Below, piece after piece: positions 16,907-25,757 of a DNA stretch of 64,000 nt. The number at the start of each line of letters is the position of its first letter. Positions within the stretch are counted from its first letter, which is position 1. The position numbers were made by a program, and so were the translations under genes. Source of the stretch: Thauera humireducens (GTDB taxonomy: Bacteria; Pseudomonadota; Gammaproteobacteria; Burkholderiales; Rhodocyclaceae). Location of the stretch: contig NZ_CP014646.1 in the NCBI RefSeq assembly GCF_001051995.2, positions 1,798,001 to 1,862,000 on the forward strand. The letters are read 5' to 3'. The notes beneath the pieces were generated by a model. That model saw only the letters and a program-made list of their open reading frames with translations, had not been told where the DNA came from and made no database searches.

Positions 16907-18370
16907 TCAGATTCCTTTCAGTGAGGACGCGTTGCGGCTTGCGACCGACAGCAGCACCGCCAGCAGCGCGATGAAACCCGCGAGGTAGAGCGCGAGCATG
17001 AGCAGCGAAACGCCGTCGATCCAGGCCCCGTAGATGAGCCCGGCGGCAGCACTGAAGAGTGCCACCAGGCCGACATAGGTGAAGGTCTTCCTGCGACCGA
17101 TGATCGCCGAGATGATCAGGATGCTCTGCAGCGACAGCTCGGGGTCGGACATCAGGTAGGCTAGCAGCGGGCCGCGATGCATGCCGAGTTCGAGGAACAT
17201 CTTGGCGATCGGCACCTCGACCAGGGTCGGGAAGTACATGAACACGCCGAACACCACGCCCGCCAGGTTGCCGGTAAGCGAGTTGGTACCCGCCAGCATC
17301 TGGATCCATTCGGGACGGATCAGCACGCGGATCATGCCGACGATGAACACGCCCACGACCAGCAGCGGAAAGATCTGCTTCACGAAGCGCCAGGACTCCC
17401 ATAGCCAGTCGCGCAGCTCGTCCTCGTTCAGTCGGTGACGGACGATGTAGCTCAGCACCGCGAGCGCGGCGGCAACGCCGAAGAACTTGCCGGTGAGGCC
17501 GACGCGGAGCCCGCCTTCCACCGGCTGCACCGCCAGCGCGGCCACCAGCAAGGTCGCCGCGATCAGTGCGAGGCTGATCCAGGTCCATGCATTGGCACCG
17601 TCGGCGATGTTTTCCAGCCCGCGCCAGGCGGCGAAGCCGATCGCGCCGAGCAGCCCGATCAGCACCACGCCCTGCAGCGACACGCCCTCCTCGCCTCTTG
17701 CGGCGTCGTAGGGCACCAGGCGGTCGAGCACGGCCTGCCAGCCCTGCGCGTCGGCGAGCGGCAGCCTGACGTCGAGATACGTCCCGGTCAGCACGTCGAG
17801 CTTCAGCGTTCCCGCCAGCAACAGCGCCACCCAGACGAACAGGAAGACCAGCGCCATCCGCCCCATCCCGGCGCCCTGCGCACCGAAGGCGGTGTCGGTG
17901 GCACGGTCATGCGCGGCGTCGTCGCTGCGAAAGATCAAGGCCATGATCAGGCCGATGCCGATGCCGAAGGTCAGCGACAGCAGAAAGCGCGCGGCGGCAA
18001 GATCGGGGCCGATGATGCCGCCGGTGTAGACCAGCGCCAGGATGTTGGCCGCCGGCGCGAAGAACAGGAAGGTGATCGCCGGGCCCAGGCCGGCGCCCTT
18101 CTTGTAGATACCGGCGAAGAGCGGAACGATGGTGCACGAGCACACCGCCAGCAGGGACCCGGCGGCTGCGGCAGCGGGATACGACACTGCCTTGCTGGAG
18201 TTGCGACCGAGGAAACGGGTGACGGTCTCCTTGGGAATCAGCGCCGACATCGCCCCGGCGATGAAGAACGCGGGCAGCAGGCACAGCAGCACATGGGCCG
18301 CAAGGTAAGCGGCCAGATTGCCCAGCCCGCCGTAGAAGACTGGGAGAACCGAGGAAAGCATGGTGTCCAT
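16907..18370 (-). CDS. ArsP/DUF318-family permease
   Basis: Membrane permease of about 487 residues with roughly ten hydrophobic segments. The hallmark stretch VCSCTIVPLFAGIYKKGAG near 80-98, followed by FLFFAPAANILAL, identifies the ArsP_1 (DUF318) family, whose studied members export trivalent organoarsenicals. A similar second repeat (VFMYFPTLVEVPIAKMFLELG) lies near 400. I use the ATG at 18370, which has GGGAG upstream, and not a longer start at 18505. Encoded between an ECF sigma gene and a thioredoxin-like gene. The exact substrate is uncertain; the arsC and arsH neighbours favour arsenicals. Confidence 0.85.
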   Translation of the reverse strand: MDTMLSSVLPVFYGGLGNLAAYLAAHVLLCLLPAFFIAGAMSALIPKETVTRFLGRNSSKAVSYPAAAAAGSLLAVCSCTIVPLFAGIYKKGAGLGPAITFLFFAPAANILALVYTGGIIGPDLAAARFLLSLTFGIGIGLIMALIFRSDDAAHDRATDTAFGAQGAGMGRMALVFLFVWVALLLAGTLKLDVLTGTYLDVRLPLADAQGWQAVLDRLVPYDAARGEEGVSLQGVVLIGLLGAIGFAAWRGLENIADGANAWTWISLALIAATLLVAALAVQPVEGGLRVGLTGKFFGVAAALAVLSYIVRHRLNEDELRDWLWESWRFVKQIFPLLVVGVFIVGMIRVLIRPEWIQMLAGTNSLTGNLAGVVFGVFMYFPTLVEVPIAKMFLELGMHRGPLLAYLMSDPELSLQSILIISAIIGRRKTFTYVGLVALFSAAAGLIYGAWIDGVSLLMLALYLAGFIALLAVLLSVASRNASSLKGI

Positions 18371-18548
18371 GACGCGAACTCCCGCAAGAAAATGGTGCTG
18401 CCCGGTGCGAGACCGACCGCGCCTGCAACCGAAAACTAGCGCCCAGATCGACAGTCGACAAGCAGCTTCATCAATGAAGACGCACGCACGCCGAAAAGGA
18501 TGCAACCCACCGCGATCGCGCCCGAATGAACCCGCGCCTGTGCAGAAT

Positions 18549-19136
18549 TCAGCCGGGCGGCGGCCGCGGCACGAAGCAGCACACCTTGCCGCGCTCGTCG
18601 AGCTGCACCTGGCAGGCGCACAGCAACTGTGCCCGCAGTCGCTGGCGTGCGCGCTGAACGCGCGACTTTGCGCCGGGCAGTGACAGACCCTTGAGTGCGG
18701 CGAAGGCCTTCTGGCTCATCCCGCCGATGTCGCACAGCTCGAGCGCCTCGCGATCGTCCGCAGCAAGCTCGGTCAGCACCCGCGGCAAGCAGGCCGACAG
18801 CAGATCGACCGGCGCGAGGCCAGGCTCGGGAAGCACGTTCATCGCCTGCGCACCCATCGCCGCCGGTTCGGCCCCGCGCTCGGCGAGACCCTCGGGGAGC
18901 GGCTCGCTGCTGCGCGTGCGCCGGGCATGATCGACAACCGCGTTACGCGCTACCTCGAACAGCCAGGCGCGGGGGTTGTTCACCGCACAGAAGCGCTCGC
19001 CCTGGCGCAAAGCCTTGAGGAAGAGATCGTGCAGTACATCCTCGGCTTCGGACGCCGGGCGGACGTGGTGGCGCAGGTAGCGCAGCAGTTCGGATTCATG
19101 CGCCGACCAGGCGTCGAGCAGGCAGGGGACCGTCAC
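18549..19136 (-). CDS. ECF sigma factor (SigZ-like)
   Basis: Sigma-70 family protein of 195 residues. Region 2 is near residues 15-85 (ESELLRYLRHHV...DVLHDLFLKAL and NPRAWLFEVARNAVVDHAR) and region 4 is near 125-170 (LTELAADDREALELCDIGG...AKSRVQRARQRL). The C-terminal tail has a CAC and a CC pair (LLCACQVQLDERGKVCCF), which could bind metal or arsenite. GTG start. No anti-sigma gene is adjacent. It sits between arsH and the permease in the same orientation, suggesting control of, or co-expression with, the arsenic operon. Confidence 0.85.
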   Translation of the reverse strand: MTVPCLLDAWSAHESELLRYLRHHVRPASEAEDVLHDLFLKALRQGERFCAVNNPRAWLFEVARNAVVDHARRTRSSEPLPEGLAERGAEPAAMGAQAMNVLPEPGLAPVDLLSACLPRVLTELAADDREALELCDIGGMSQKAFAALKGLSLPGAKSRVQRARQRLRAQLLCACQVQLDERGKVCCFVPRPPPG

Positions 19137-19202
19137 CTTGGAGCGCTCTTTTGGGGCAGTGGTTAACGTTCGGAAAGGAAAGCCGTGGCTGGGCAGTCGA
19201 AC

Positions 19203-19955
19203 TCAGATCGACGCCTGATTCACCCGCGCCGACAGCTCGGCCGCGCTCTCCTTGCGCTCGCTGTAGCGATCGACCAGGTAGGGCGCGATGTCGCGCGTCA
19301 GCAGCGTGAACTTCACCAGTTCCTCCATCACGTCCACCACGCGATCGTAGTAGGCCGAGGGCTTCATGCGGTCGTGGTCGTCGAACTCGAGGAAGGCCTT
19401 GGCGACCGAGGACTGGTTGGGAATGGTCAGCATGCGCATCCAGCGTCCGAGCACCCGCATCTGGTTGACCGCATTGAACGACTGCGAACCACCGCACACC
19501 TGCATCACCGCCAGCGTCTTGCCCTGGGTCGGACGCACGGCGCCGACCGACAGCGGAATCCAGTCGATCTGCGCCTTAATGATGCCGGTCATCGCGCCGT
19601 GGCGCTCGGGCGAGCACCACACCATGCCCTCGGCCCATTGGGTGAGTTCGCGCAGTTCGACCACCTTGGGGTGTGTGTCGGGCGCATCGTCGGGCAACGG
19701 CAGACCGCTGGGGTTGAAGATGCGCGCCTCGGCACCCATCGCGCGCAGCAGTCGGGCGGCCTCCTCGGCCAACAGGCGGCTGAAGGAGCGCACGCGCAGC
19801 GAGCCGTAGAGCAGCGCAATGCGTGGCGGATGGCTGGACGGCTGCGCGGCGCGTAACTGCGCTGGATCGGGCACGCGGAATAGCACCGGATCGACGTTGG
19901 GCAGGTCGGTGGTTTGCAGAACTTGTGCGGACTCAGACACGGCGCCCCCCCGCAT
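19203..19955 (-). CDS. arsH: Arsenical resistance protein ArsH (NADPH:FMN reductase)
   Basis: Flavodoxin-fold protein of about 250 residues. The phosphate-binding [16 protein letters not shown] near 50-66, [18 protein letters not shown] near 113-130, and [24 protein letters not shown] near 153-176 are strong ArsH signatures. ArsH oxidises trivalent organoarsenicals to less toxic pentavalent forms using NADPH and FMN. The start is unclear: ATG at 19955 overlaps arsC; GTG at 19940 is the alternative. It follows arsC in the leftward operon. Confidence 0.92.
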   Translation of the reverse strand: MRGGAVSESAQVLQTTDLPNVDPVLFRVPDPAQLRAAQPSSHPPRIALLYGSLRVRSFSRLLAEEAARLLRAMGAEARIFNPSGLPLPDDAPDTHPKVVELRELTQWAEGMVWCSPERHGAMTGIIKAQIDWIPLSVGAVRPTQGKTLAVMQVCGGSQSFNAVNQMRVLGRWMRMLTIPNQSSVAKAFLEFDDHDRMKPSAYYDRVVDVMEELVKFTLLTRDIAPYLVDRYSERKESAAELSARVNQASI

Positions 19956-20355
19956 CGACCACCCGCTCGCCATCTTCCTTGGTGAAGGCACCACGTTGAG
20001 GCTGCGGCAGGATGTCGAGAACGACCTCAGACGGACGGCACAGGCGCGTGCCGAGCGGGGTGACGACGATCGGGCGGTTGATCAGGATGGGGTGGGCCAT
20101 CATCGCGTCAACCAGTTCTTCATCGGTCTTCGCCGGATCGGCGAGGCCAAGTTCAGTGAATAGCGCCTCCTTGGCGCGCATGATGCCGCGCACCCCCAGG
20201 CCGGCGGCCGCGATCAGCGCGAGCAGCAGATCGCGGCCGGGCGGGGTCTTGAGATACTCGATGACCTCGGGCTCTTGGCCACTGTTGCGAATCATCGCCA
20301 AGGTGTTGCGCGAAGTGCCGCAGCGCGGGTTGTGATAGATCGTGATGTCGCTCAT
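19933..20355 (-). CDS. arsC: Arsenate reductase, glutaredoxin-dependent type
   Basis: 140-residue ArsC of the plasmid R773 type. [14 protein letters not shown] near residues 6-19 carries the catalytic Cys, [14 protein letters not shown] contains one conserved Arg, and [21 protein letters not shown] near 88-108 holds the other active-site Arg residues. It reduces As(V) to As(III). First gene of the leftward arsenic operon. No arsR, arsB or acr3 is present in the window, so As(III) export must be encoded elsewhere or rely on the permease downstream. Confidence 0.93.
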   Translation of the reverse strand: MSDITIYHNPRCGTSRNTLAMIRNSGQEPEVIEYLKTPPGRDLLLALIAAAGLGVRGIMRAKEALFTELGLADPAKTDEELVDAMMAHPILINRPIVVTPLGTRLCRPSEVVLDILPQPQRGAFTKEDGERVVDAGGRRV

Positions 20356-20534
20356 GGATGACCTTGTTCATGAAAGCGGTGGCTGACGCCGGCCCAGCGA
20401 TGTTACATGCCAAAGCGCCGAGCGCCGCCACCGGGGCGACAAAACCGATGACTCACTGCAGCCTGTGCTGGCACCATGACGCCGTGTCATACCCGATTTC
20501 GGCCACCAGCACGCCACGCCGCCCCTGCAAAGCA

Positions 20535-21491
20535 ATGAGCCCTCACGTCCACACCCTCGCCCGACACTTCCTCAGCCTTGCGATTGTGTTCAGCTTCGCA
20601 TCGACCGCGTTTGCCGATCAAGGCTTCACGCTTGCGCACCACGAGCTTTCAGGCGGAGTCCATGCACTGCTCGGCCCCTCCGGCGCACGCAGCTACCAGA
20701 ATCACGGCTTGAATGCCAACTTCGGGATCATCGATACCGCCGAAGGCGCTGTGCTGATCGACAGTGGCGCGTCGCAGCAGGGCGCTCGCCTGCTCGAAGC
20801 CGAGGCCTCTCGCCTCACTGCCAAGCCGGTGCGATGGGTCATCAACACCGGCGCTCAGGATCATCGCTGGTTGGGGAATGACTACTTCCGCAATCGGGGC
20901 GCCGAAGTCATCGCCCATACGCTCACCGCCGCAACGCAGCAACGCAATGCGCACGCACAACTCGACAGCCTGCGTCCGGTGCTCAAGGAACGGCTCGACG
21001 ATACGGAACCGGTCACCGCAAACCGCCTCCTCGAAGGCGCACATACAACGCTGAATCTTGGCGGCCGGCAGATCGAGGTTCATTACTTCGCCGATGCCCA
21101 CTTTCCGGGCGATGTGGTCGTCTGGTTGCCCGAGGAGCGCATTCTTTTCGCGGGCGATCACGTCTACGTCGATCGATTGCTCGGCATCCTGCCGCAGAGC
21201 AATGCCGAGACATGGCTGAGTGCATTCGAGGCGCTCATGGCGCTCGGTCCAGACCGCATCGTTCCCGGTCATGGTTCGGTGAGCGATCTAGCCCGGGCGC
21301 AGGCCGACACCGGCGATTACCTCGCCTTCATCGTCAATGGCGTCAAGCCCTTGGCCGAAGACATGGTGGGTGTCGACGCGGCCGTCGCCCAACTCGGCGA
21401 TGCACCACAATTCGCCCGCCTCGCCAACTACGAAGAGTTGCATCGGGGGAACGTGAGCCAGGCGTATTTGCGTCTTGAAGCCGCGCAGTGA
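20535..21491 (+). CDS. Exported metallo-beta-lactamase-fold protein (SoxH-like)
   Basis: 318 residues with a signal peptide ending near AFADQ (about residue 27). The MBL fold is shown by IIDTAEGAVLIDSG, HYFADAHFPGDVVVWLPEERILFAGDHVY and RIVPGHGSVSD. The usual metal motif HxHxDH is replaced by NTGAQDHRWLGN, which keeps only D-H; this variant is seen in MBL proteins associated with quinoprotein electron relays. The ATG at 20535 lacks a clear ribosome site. The next gene overlaps its stop (GTGA). A link to the PQQ dehydrogenase 13 kb away is possible but unproven. Confidence 0.78.
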   Translation: MSPHVHTLARHFLSLAIVFSFASTAFADQGFTLAHHELSGGVHALLGPSGARSYQNHGLNANFGIIDTAEGAVLIDSGASQQGARLLEAEASRLTAKPVRWVINTGAQDHRWLGNDYFRNRGAEVIAHTLTAATQQRNAHAQLDSLRPVLKERLDDTEPVTANRLLEGAHTTLNLGGRQIEVHYFADAHFPGDVVVWLPEERILFAGDHVYVDRLLGILPQSNAETWLSAFEALMALGPDRIVPGHGSVSDLARAQADTGDYLAFIVNGVKPLAEDMVGVDAAVAQLGDAPQFARLANYEELHRGNVSQAYLRLEAAQ

Positions 21492-22819
21492 GCATGGACA
21501 TGGACTCAGGCGATTTCAGCTTCACCCGGCAAGTCGGCGCGCACGACATCGCCGAGGCGATCAACCGGGGGTGCGACTGCCGCAGCCTGGACCCTGAGCG
21601 CTTGCGCCGGCAGCTCGAGGCCGAGCCGAGCCTGCTCGGACTCGCCGCCGAAATCGGCCACAGCCGGCCGCACCTGTTCTCCGCGACCGCCGTGTTCATT
21701 GCGCCCGAAACCCTACAGGCCATGGAGCACATCGTCGCAGCGGTCGAGTCGGTCGTCGCACTGCCTGCCTACCAGGCCATGGCGCTCGACCGCGCACCGC
21801 CGATTGCCCGCGTCACCCCCGGGCCGCAGTCGGTGTTCATGGGCTTCGACTTCCATCTGGGTGACGCCGGCCCCCAGCTCATCGAGATCAACACCAACGC
21901 TGGCGGCGCCCTGCTCAACAGCGCCCTGGCACGCGCGCAGAGAGCCTGCTGCGAGCAGATCCAGCCTTTCCTTCGGCCTACCGCAGAACTCGAGACGCTC
22001 GACCAGCGCTGGCTGGACGACTTCTTCGCCGAATGGTCGCTGCAGGGGCGAAGCGGCAGGCCCGCCCGCATGGCCATCGTGGACGAACACCCCGCGACGC
22101 AGTATCTGCATCCCGAGTTCCTGCTGTTTCGCCACCTGTTCCGCCGTGCCGGCATCGACGCCGTCATCTGCGACCCCGCCGAACTGTCATTCGAATCGGG
22201 ACGTCTGATGCATGCCGGCGCGCCGCTCGACCTGGTCTACAACCGCCTGACCGATTTCTACCTGCAGGCACCGGCGCTGGCGCCCTTGCGGGCGGCCCAC
22301 GAAGCCGGTGCGATCGTGCTGACCCCGCATCCACACGCCCACGCGCTGTATGCGGACAAGCGCAACCTCTGCATCCTGAGCGATGCCGCACGCCTTGCCG
22401 AACTCGGCGTTCCCAAGCCCGTCATCGACCGCCTCGTCACGGGGGTGCCCCGCACGCTCGAAGTCACCCCTGAGAAGACGGAAGCATTATGGGCGGCACG
22501 ACGCGGCCTGTTCTTCAAACCCTTCGCCGGTTTCGGCAGTCGCGCGACCTACCGAGGCGACAAGCTCACGCAGCGTGTCTGGCAGGAGATTCTCGCCGGC
22601 GGCTACGTGGCGCAGAACCTTGCCCTCCCCTCGGAACGGCGGGTTGCGATCGATGGGCAGAGCAGCGATCTGAAGCTTGATGTCCGCGCCTATGCGTATG
22701 CCGGCTCCATCCGTCTGGTCGCTGCGCGGCTGTACAAGGGACAGACGACGAATTTCCGGACGCCCGGAGGAGGATTTGCGCCGGTGTTCGTGACCAGTGC
22801 GAAGGATCTTGCCCAGTGA
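21488..22819 (+). CDS. ATP-grasp-like protein, unknown function
   Basis: 443 residues, cytoplasmic. An N-terminal segment has FDFHLGDAGPQLIEINTNAGGA near 120-140, reminiscent of substrate-binding parts of carboxylate-amine ligases. The C-terminal third looks like ATP-grasp: LFFKPFAGFGSRATYRG near 340, then DVRAYAYAGSIRLVAARLYKGQTTNFRTPGGGF near 400-432, with Asp, Arg and Asn in metal/ATP-like positions. Start GTG 21488 overlaps the previous stop by four bases (ATG 21494 is an alternative), so the two are translationally coupled. Product unknown; a peptide- or amide-forming ligase is a guess. Confidence 0.6.
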   Translation: MSMDMDSGDFSFTRQVGAHDIAEAINRGCDCRSLDPERLRRQLEAEPSLLGLAAEIGHSRPHLFSATAVFIAPETLQAMEHIVAAVESVVALPAYQAMALDRAPPIARVTPGPQSVFMGFDFHLGDAGPQLIEINTNAGGALLNSALARAQRACCEQIQPFLRPTAELETLDQRWLDDFFAEWSLQGRSGRPARMAIVDEHPATQYLHPEFLLFRHLFRRAGIDAVICDPAELSFESGRLMHAGAPLDLVYNRLTDFYLQAPALAPLRAAHEAGAIVLTPHPHAHALYADKRNLCILSDAARLAELGVPKPVIDRLVTGVPRTLEVTPEKTEALWAARRGLFFKPFAGFGSRATYRGDKLTQRVWQEILAGGYVAQNLALPSERRVAIDGQSSDLKLDVRAYAYAGSIRLVAARLYKGQTTNFRTPGGGFAPVFVTSAKDLAQ

Positions 22820-22936
22820 GCCTTCCCTGCCATCGGCAAACACCTTAGCCGTGCTGCCGTTGATCTCCGGCCGAGGTCCGTCGTGACCGACAGGCCGGGC
22901 CGACAGCCCGCCGGGAAGCTTGCGCCAGAAGAGCGT

Positions 22937-22952
22937 CGTCCGATCGGACGAT
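22937..22952 (+). promoter_or_regulatory. Repeated 16-bp motif, copy 7
   Basis: CGTCCGATCGGACGAT, 90 bases before the F420 reductase start. With the preceding T it forms a perfect 16-bp palindrome at 22936-22951. Confidence 0.7.
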
Positions 22953-23042
22953 GCCCTTCCGCCATCGACTCTCGTAGCGTGGGCAGCACCACGCATACCC
23001 GCAAGTCTTCGGGTATCGCGCTCACCCCACGGAGACATACGG

Positions 23043-23723
23043 ATGGTCATCGACAACACAAACACAATTGGCGTCATCGGCGGTACCGGCAAGCTGGGCG
23101 CGGCGCTCGCACGCCGCTGGGCGAAGGCGGGGCTGCGCGTGGCGATCGGCTCGCGCGATGCGGACAAGGCCCGCGAAGCGGCCGCCGCGCTGGCGGCGGA
23201 GACCGGCGCCAGCGTCGATTCGGGCCTCAACGCCGACATCGCCGCCCGTGCCGATCTGATCGTGGTCAGCGTGCCCTTTGCGTCGCAGGTCGCCACGCTG
23301 GAGGAAATCCGCGCGGCTGCGGCCGGCAAGCTGGTGGTGGATACCACCGTGCCGCTGATGCCGCCCAAGGTGATGCGCGTGCAGTTGCCGGCCGAAGGCT
23401 GCGCGGCGCTGCGCGCGCAGCAGGTGCTGGGCGAGGCGGTGCGCGTGGTCTCGGCCTTTCACAACGTGGCCGCCCACAAGCTGGCGACCGACGAGGACAT
23501 CGCCTGCGACGTGCTGGTCTTCGGCGATGACAAGGCCGACCGCAGCCAGGTCATGGCGCTGGCCGATGCCGCCGGCCTGCGCGGTCTGCACGGCGGTGCC
23601 CTGCCAAACTCGGCAGCGGCCGAGGCAATGACCTCGGTGCTGATCTTTCTCAACAAGACCTATCGTGTCGATGGCGCCGGCCTGTGCATCACCGGCGAAC
23701 TCGACATGAACGCCGACGCCTGA
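23043..23723 (+). CDS. npdG: NADPH-dependent F420 reductase
   Basis: 226 residues. N-terminal Rossmann motif GVIGGTGKLGAALARRWAKAG near 9-29 and GSRDADKA near 36-43 for NADPH binding. LIVVSVPFASQ and VVDTTVPLMPP follow, and AFHNVAAHKL near 140 contains the residues around the deazaflavin site of Fno/NpdG proteins. It transfers hydride between NADPH and F420, supplying F420H2. First gene of the F420 operon, 10 bases before cofE. A motif copy lies 90 bases upstream, linking it to the catabolic regulon. Confidence in the F420 assignment comes from both sequence and context. Confidence 0.88.
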   Translation: MVIDNTNTIGVIGGTGKLGAALARRWAKAGLRVAIGSRDADKAREAAAALAAETGASVDSGLNADIAARADLIVVSVPFASQVATLEEIRAAAAGKLVVDTTVPLMPPKVMRVQLPAEGCAALRAQQVLGEAVRVVSAFHNVAAHKLATDEDIACDVLVFGDDKADRSQVMALADAAGLRGLHGGALPNSAAAEAMTSVLIFLNKTYRVDGAGLCITGELDMNADA

Positions 23724-23733
23724 GCCGACCGCC

Positions 23734-24501
23734 ATGGGACGCCGGCTGTGTTTCGAAGCGCTTGCCGGCATCCCGGAGATCCGGCCCGGAGACGCGCTGG
23801 CGCCGCTGATCGTGGCGGCGCTGGCGGAGAACAGAAGCGAGCTGGGCAGCGACAGCATCGTCGTGGTGGCGCAGAAGATCGTGTCGAAGTCGGAAGGCCG
23901 CTTCGCCTGGCTGGACGAGGTCGTCCCGTCCGTCAAGGCGCAGGAACTGGCCCGCATCACCGGCAAGGATGCGCGGCTGGTCGAGCTGACGCTGTCCGAA
24001 TCCACCCGCGTGCTGCGCGCGGTACCGGGCGTGCTGATCGTGCGCCATCGCCTGGGCTACGTGATGGCCAACGCCGGCATCGACCTGTCCAACGTGCCGG
24101 AAGAGGCTGGCCGCGAGCGCGCCCTGCTGCTACCGCTGGACCCTGACGCCTCGGCCGCCGGGCTGCGCGAGGCCTTGTACCTCGCCACGGGGCAGCAGGT
24201 CGGCGTGATCGTCAGCGACAGCTTCGGCCGCCCGTGGCGCAACGGCGTGGTGAATGTGGCGCTGGGCTCGGCCGGCATTCCGGCACTGATCGACCGCCGC
24301 GGCGACACCGACCGCCACGGCCGCAGGCTGCAGATCACCCAGACCGCGTTTGCCGACGCGGTGGCCGCCGGTGCCGCGGTGGTGATGGGCGAAGGCGACG
24401 AGGGCATGCCGGTGGTGATCGCCAGCGGCTTCATCCCGGCCGCGCCCGAGACCGATTGCCGGGCGCTGGTGCGCCCGATCGACACGGACCTGTTCCAGTG
24501 A
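23734..24501 (+). CDS. cofE: F420-0:gamma-L-glutamate ligase
   Basis: 255-residue CofE, which adds glutamate residues to F420-0 using GTP. Signatures: VVVAQKIVSKSEGRF near 47-61, RHRLGYVMANAGIDLSN near 103-119, and IVSDSFGRPWRNGVVNVALGSAG near 155-177. The length matches stand-alone archaeal-type CofE, so it lacks the C-terminal flavin reductase domain of mycobacterial FbiB that reduces dehydro-F420-0. Ends with a GTGA overlap onto cofD. Confidence 0.93.
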   Translation: MGRRLCFEALAGIPEIRPGDALAPLIVAALAENRSELGSDSIVVVAQKIVSKSEGRFAWLDEVVPSVKAQELARITGKDARLVELTLSESTRVLRAVPGVLIVRHRLGYVMANAGIDLSNVPEEAGRERALLLPLDPDASAAGLREALYLATGQQVGVIVSDSFGRPWRNGVVNVALGSAGIPALIDRRGDTDRHGRRLQITQTAFADAVAAGAAVVMGEGDEGMPVVIASGFIPAAPETDCRALVRPIDTDLFQ

Positions 24502-25448
24502 GCGCGCCCAGCATCCTCGCCCTGAGCGGCGGCGTCGGTGGTGCCAAGCTGGCCGACGGACTGCTGCACGCGGCGGGCCGCGGCCGGCTCACCGTCGCGG
24601 TCAATACCGGCGACGACTTCACCCACCTGGGCCTGCACATCTCGCCCGACATCGACACCGCGCTGTATACGCTGGCCGACCTCGCCAACCCGGAAACCGG
24701 CTGGGGCCGGCGCAATGAGACCTGGACCTTCATGGACGCGCTCGCCCGCCTGGGCGGCGAGATCTGGTTCCGCCTCGGCGACGGCGATCTCGCCACCCAC
24801 GTCGAGCGCACCCGCCGCCTCGCAGCCGGCGAGCCGCTGTCGGCCATCGTCGCCGACTTCGCGCACCGCCTCGGCATCGAGGCCGACATCGTGCCGATGT
24901 CCGACCAGCCGTTGCGCACCCGCGTGCGGACCGACGAAGGCGTGTTCGACTTCCAGGACTACTTCGTCCGCCAGCAATGCCGCCCGGTCACGCGTGCGAT
25001 CGAATTCGTGTTCGCGCCCGACACCCGGCCCTGCGCCGCGCTGGAGCGGGCGCTCGCCGACGAGACGCTGGGCGCCATCGTGATCTGCCCATCCAACCCC
25101 TACCTGAGCATCGCCCCCATCCTCGCGGTGCCCGGCCTGCGCACGCTGCTGCGCGCGCGTGGCGTACCAATCGTCGCGGTCTCGCCGCTGGTCGGCGGCG
25201 CCGCGGTGAAGGGGCCGACCGCGAAGATCATGACCGAGCTGGGCGTGCCGGTGAGCGCGGACGAGATCGTCCGCCACTACGGCGACCTGCTCGACGGCTT
25301 CGTGCTGGATGCACGCGATGCCCATCTGCGCGAACAGCTCGCGCTGCCGGTGCATGTCACCGACACGCTGATGCTGACACCGGCCGATCGTGTCCGCGTG
25401 GCACACGAGACACTGGCCTTCACCGCCACCCTGTCCCACCGATCCTGA
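24498..25448 (+). CDS. cofD: 2-phospho-L-lactate transferase (F420-0 synthesis)
   Basis: 316-residue CofD/FbiA that joins the activated phospholactyl-type moiety to Fo. Recognisable by LSGGVGGAKLADGL near 8-21, NTGDDFTHLGLHISPDIDTALYTL near 35-58, and ICPSNPYLSIAPILAVPG near 195-212. GTG start within the four-base overlap with cofE. A 309-base gap separates it from cofC. Confidence 0.94.
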   Translation: MSAPSILALSGGVGGAKLADGLLHAAGRGRLTVAVNTGDDFTHLGLHISPDIDTALYTLADLANPETGWGRRNETWTFMDALARLGGEIWFRLGDGDLATHVERTRRLAAGEPLSAIVADFAHRLGIEADIVPMSDQPLRTRVRTDEGVFDFQDYFVRQQCRPVTRAIEFVFAPDTRPCAALERALADETLGAIVICPSNPYLSIAPILAVPGLRTLLRARGVPIVAVSPLVGGAAVKGPTAKIMTELGVPVSADEIVRHYGDLLDGFVLDARDAHLREQLALPVHVTDTLMLTPADRVRVAHETLAFTATLSHRS

Positions 25449-25757
25449 GCGAATCGCGTTGCACCCCATCGACGCCAGCGCTCGCCCCAAAAACCGAGCT
25501 TTTTCACATTCAGCCGAACAGCATCCGAACAACATCCTCAGACCCTTGTTTTTATTGCTTTTTTTATCCTTACTCGGCCAACCTTCAGCACCCCAAAGCG
25601 AGTAGCCGTCGTCGTATCTGAGGTGTTTCAATTTTGCCAAGGACAGCACGAAGACCATGCAGACACGACACCTCAACCCTCTCGCCGCCCGTAACGCCAC
25701 GCCCGCCTCGCAGCGTGTAATGGGTGCCGCTGCGACCAGATCGCCGGGAGTGCGGCC
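25449..25757. other. Intergenic region between cofD and cofC
   Basis: 309 bases with no credible gene. It contains a marked T-rich stretch near 25545-25568 in otherwise GC-rich DNA. A segment at 25489-25607 resembles 32603-32721, with identical blocks AAAAACCGAGC, CCCTTGTTT and GCGAGTAGCC at the same spacings (54 and 55 bases). A promoter for cofC-cofGH may lie here. Confidence 0.4.
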
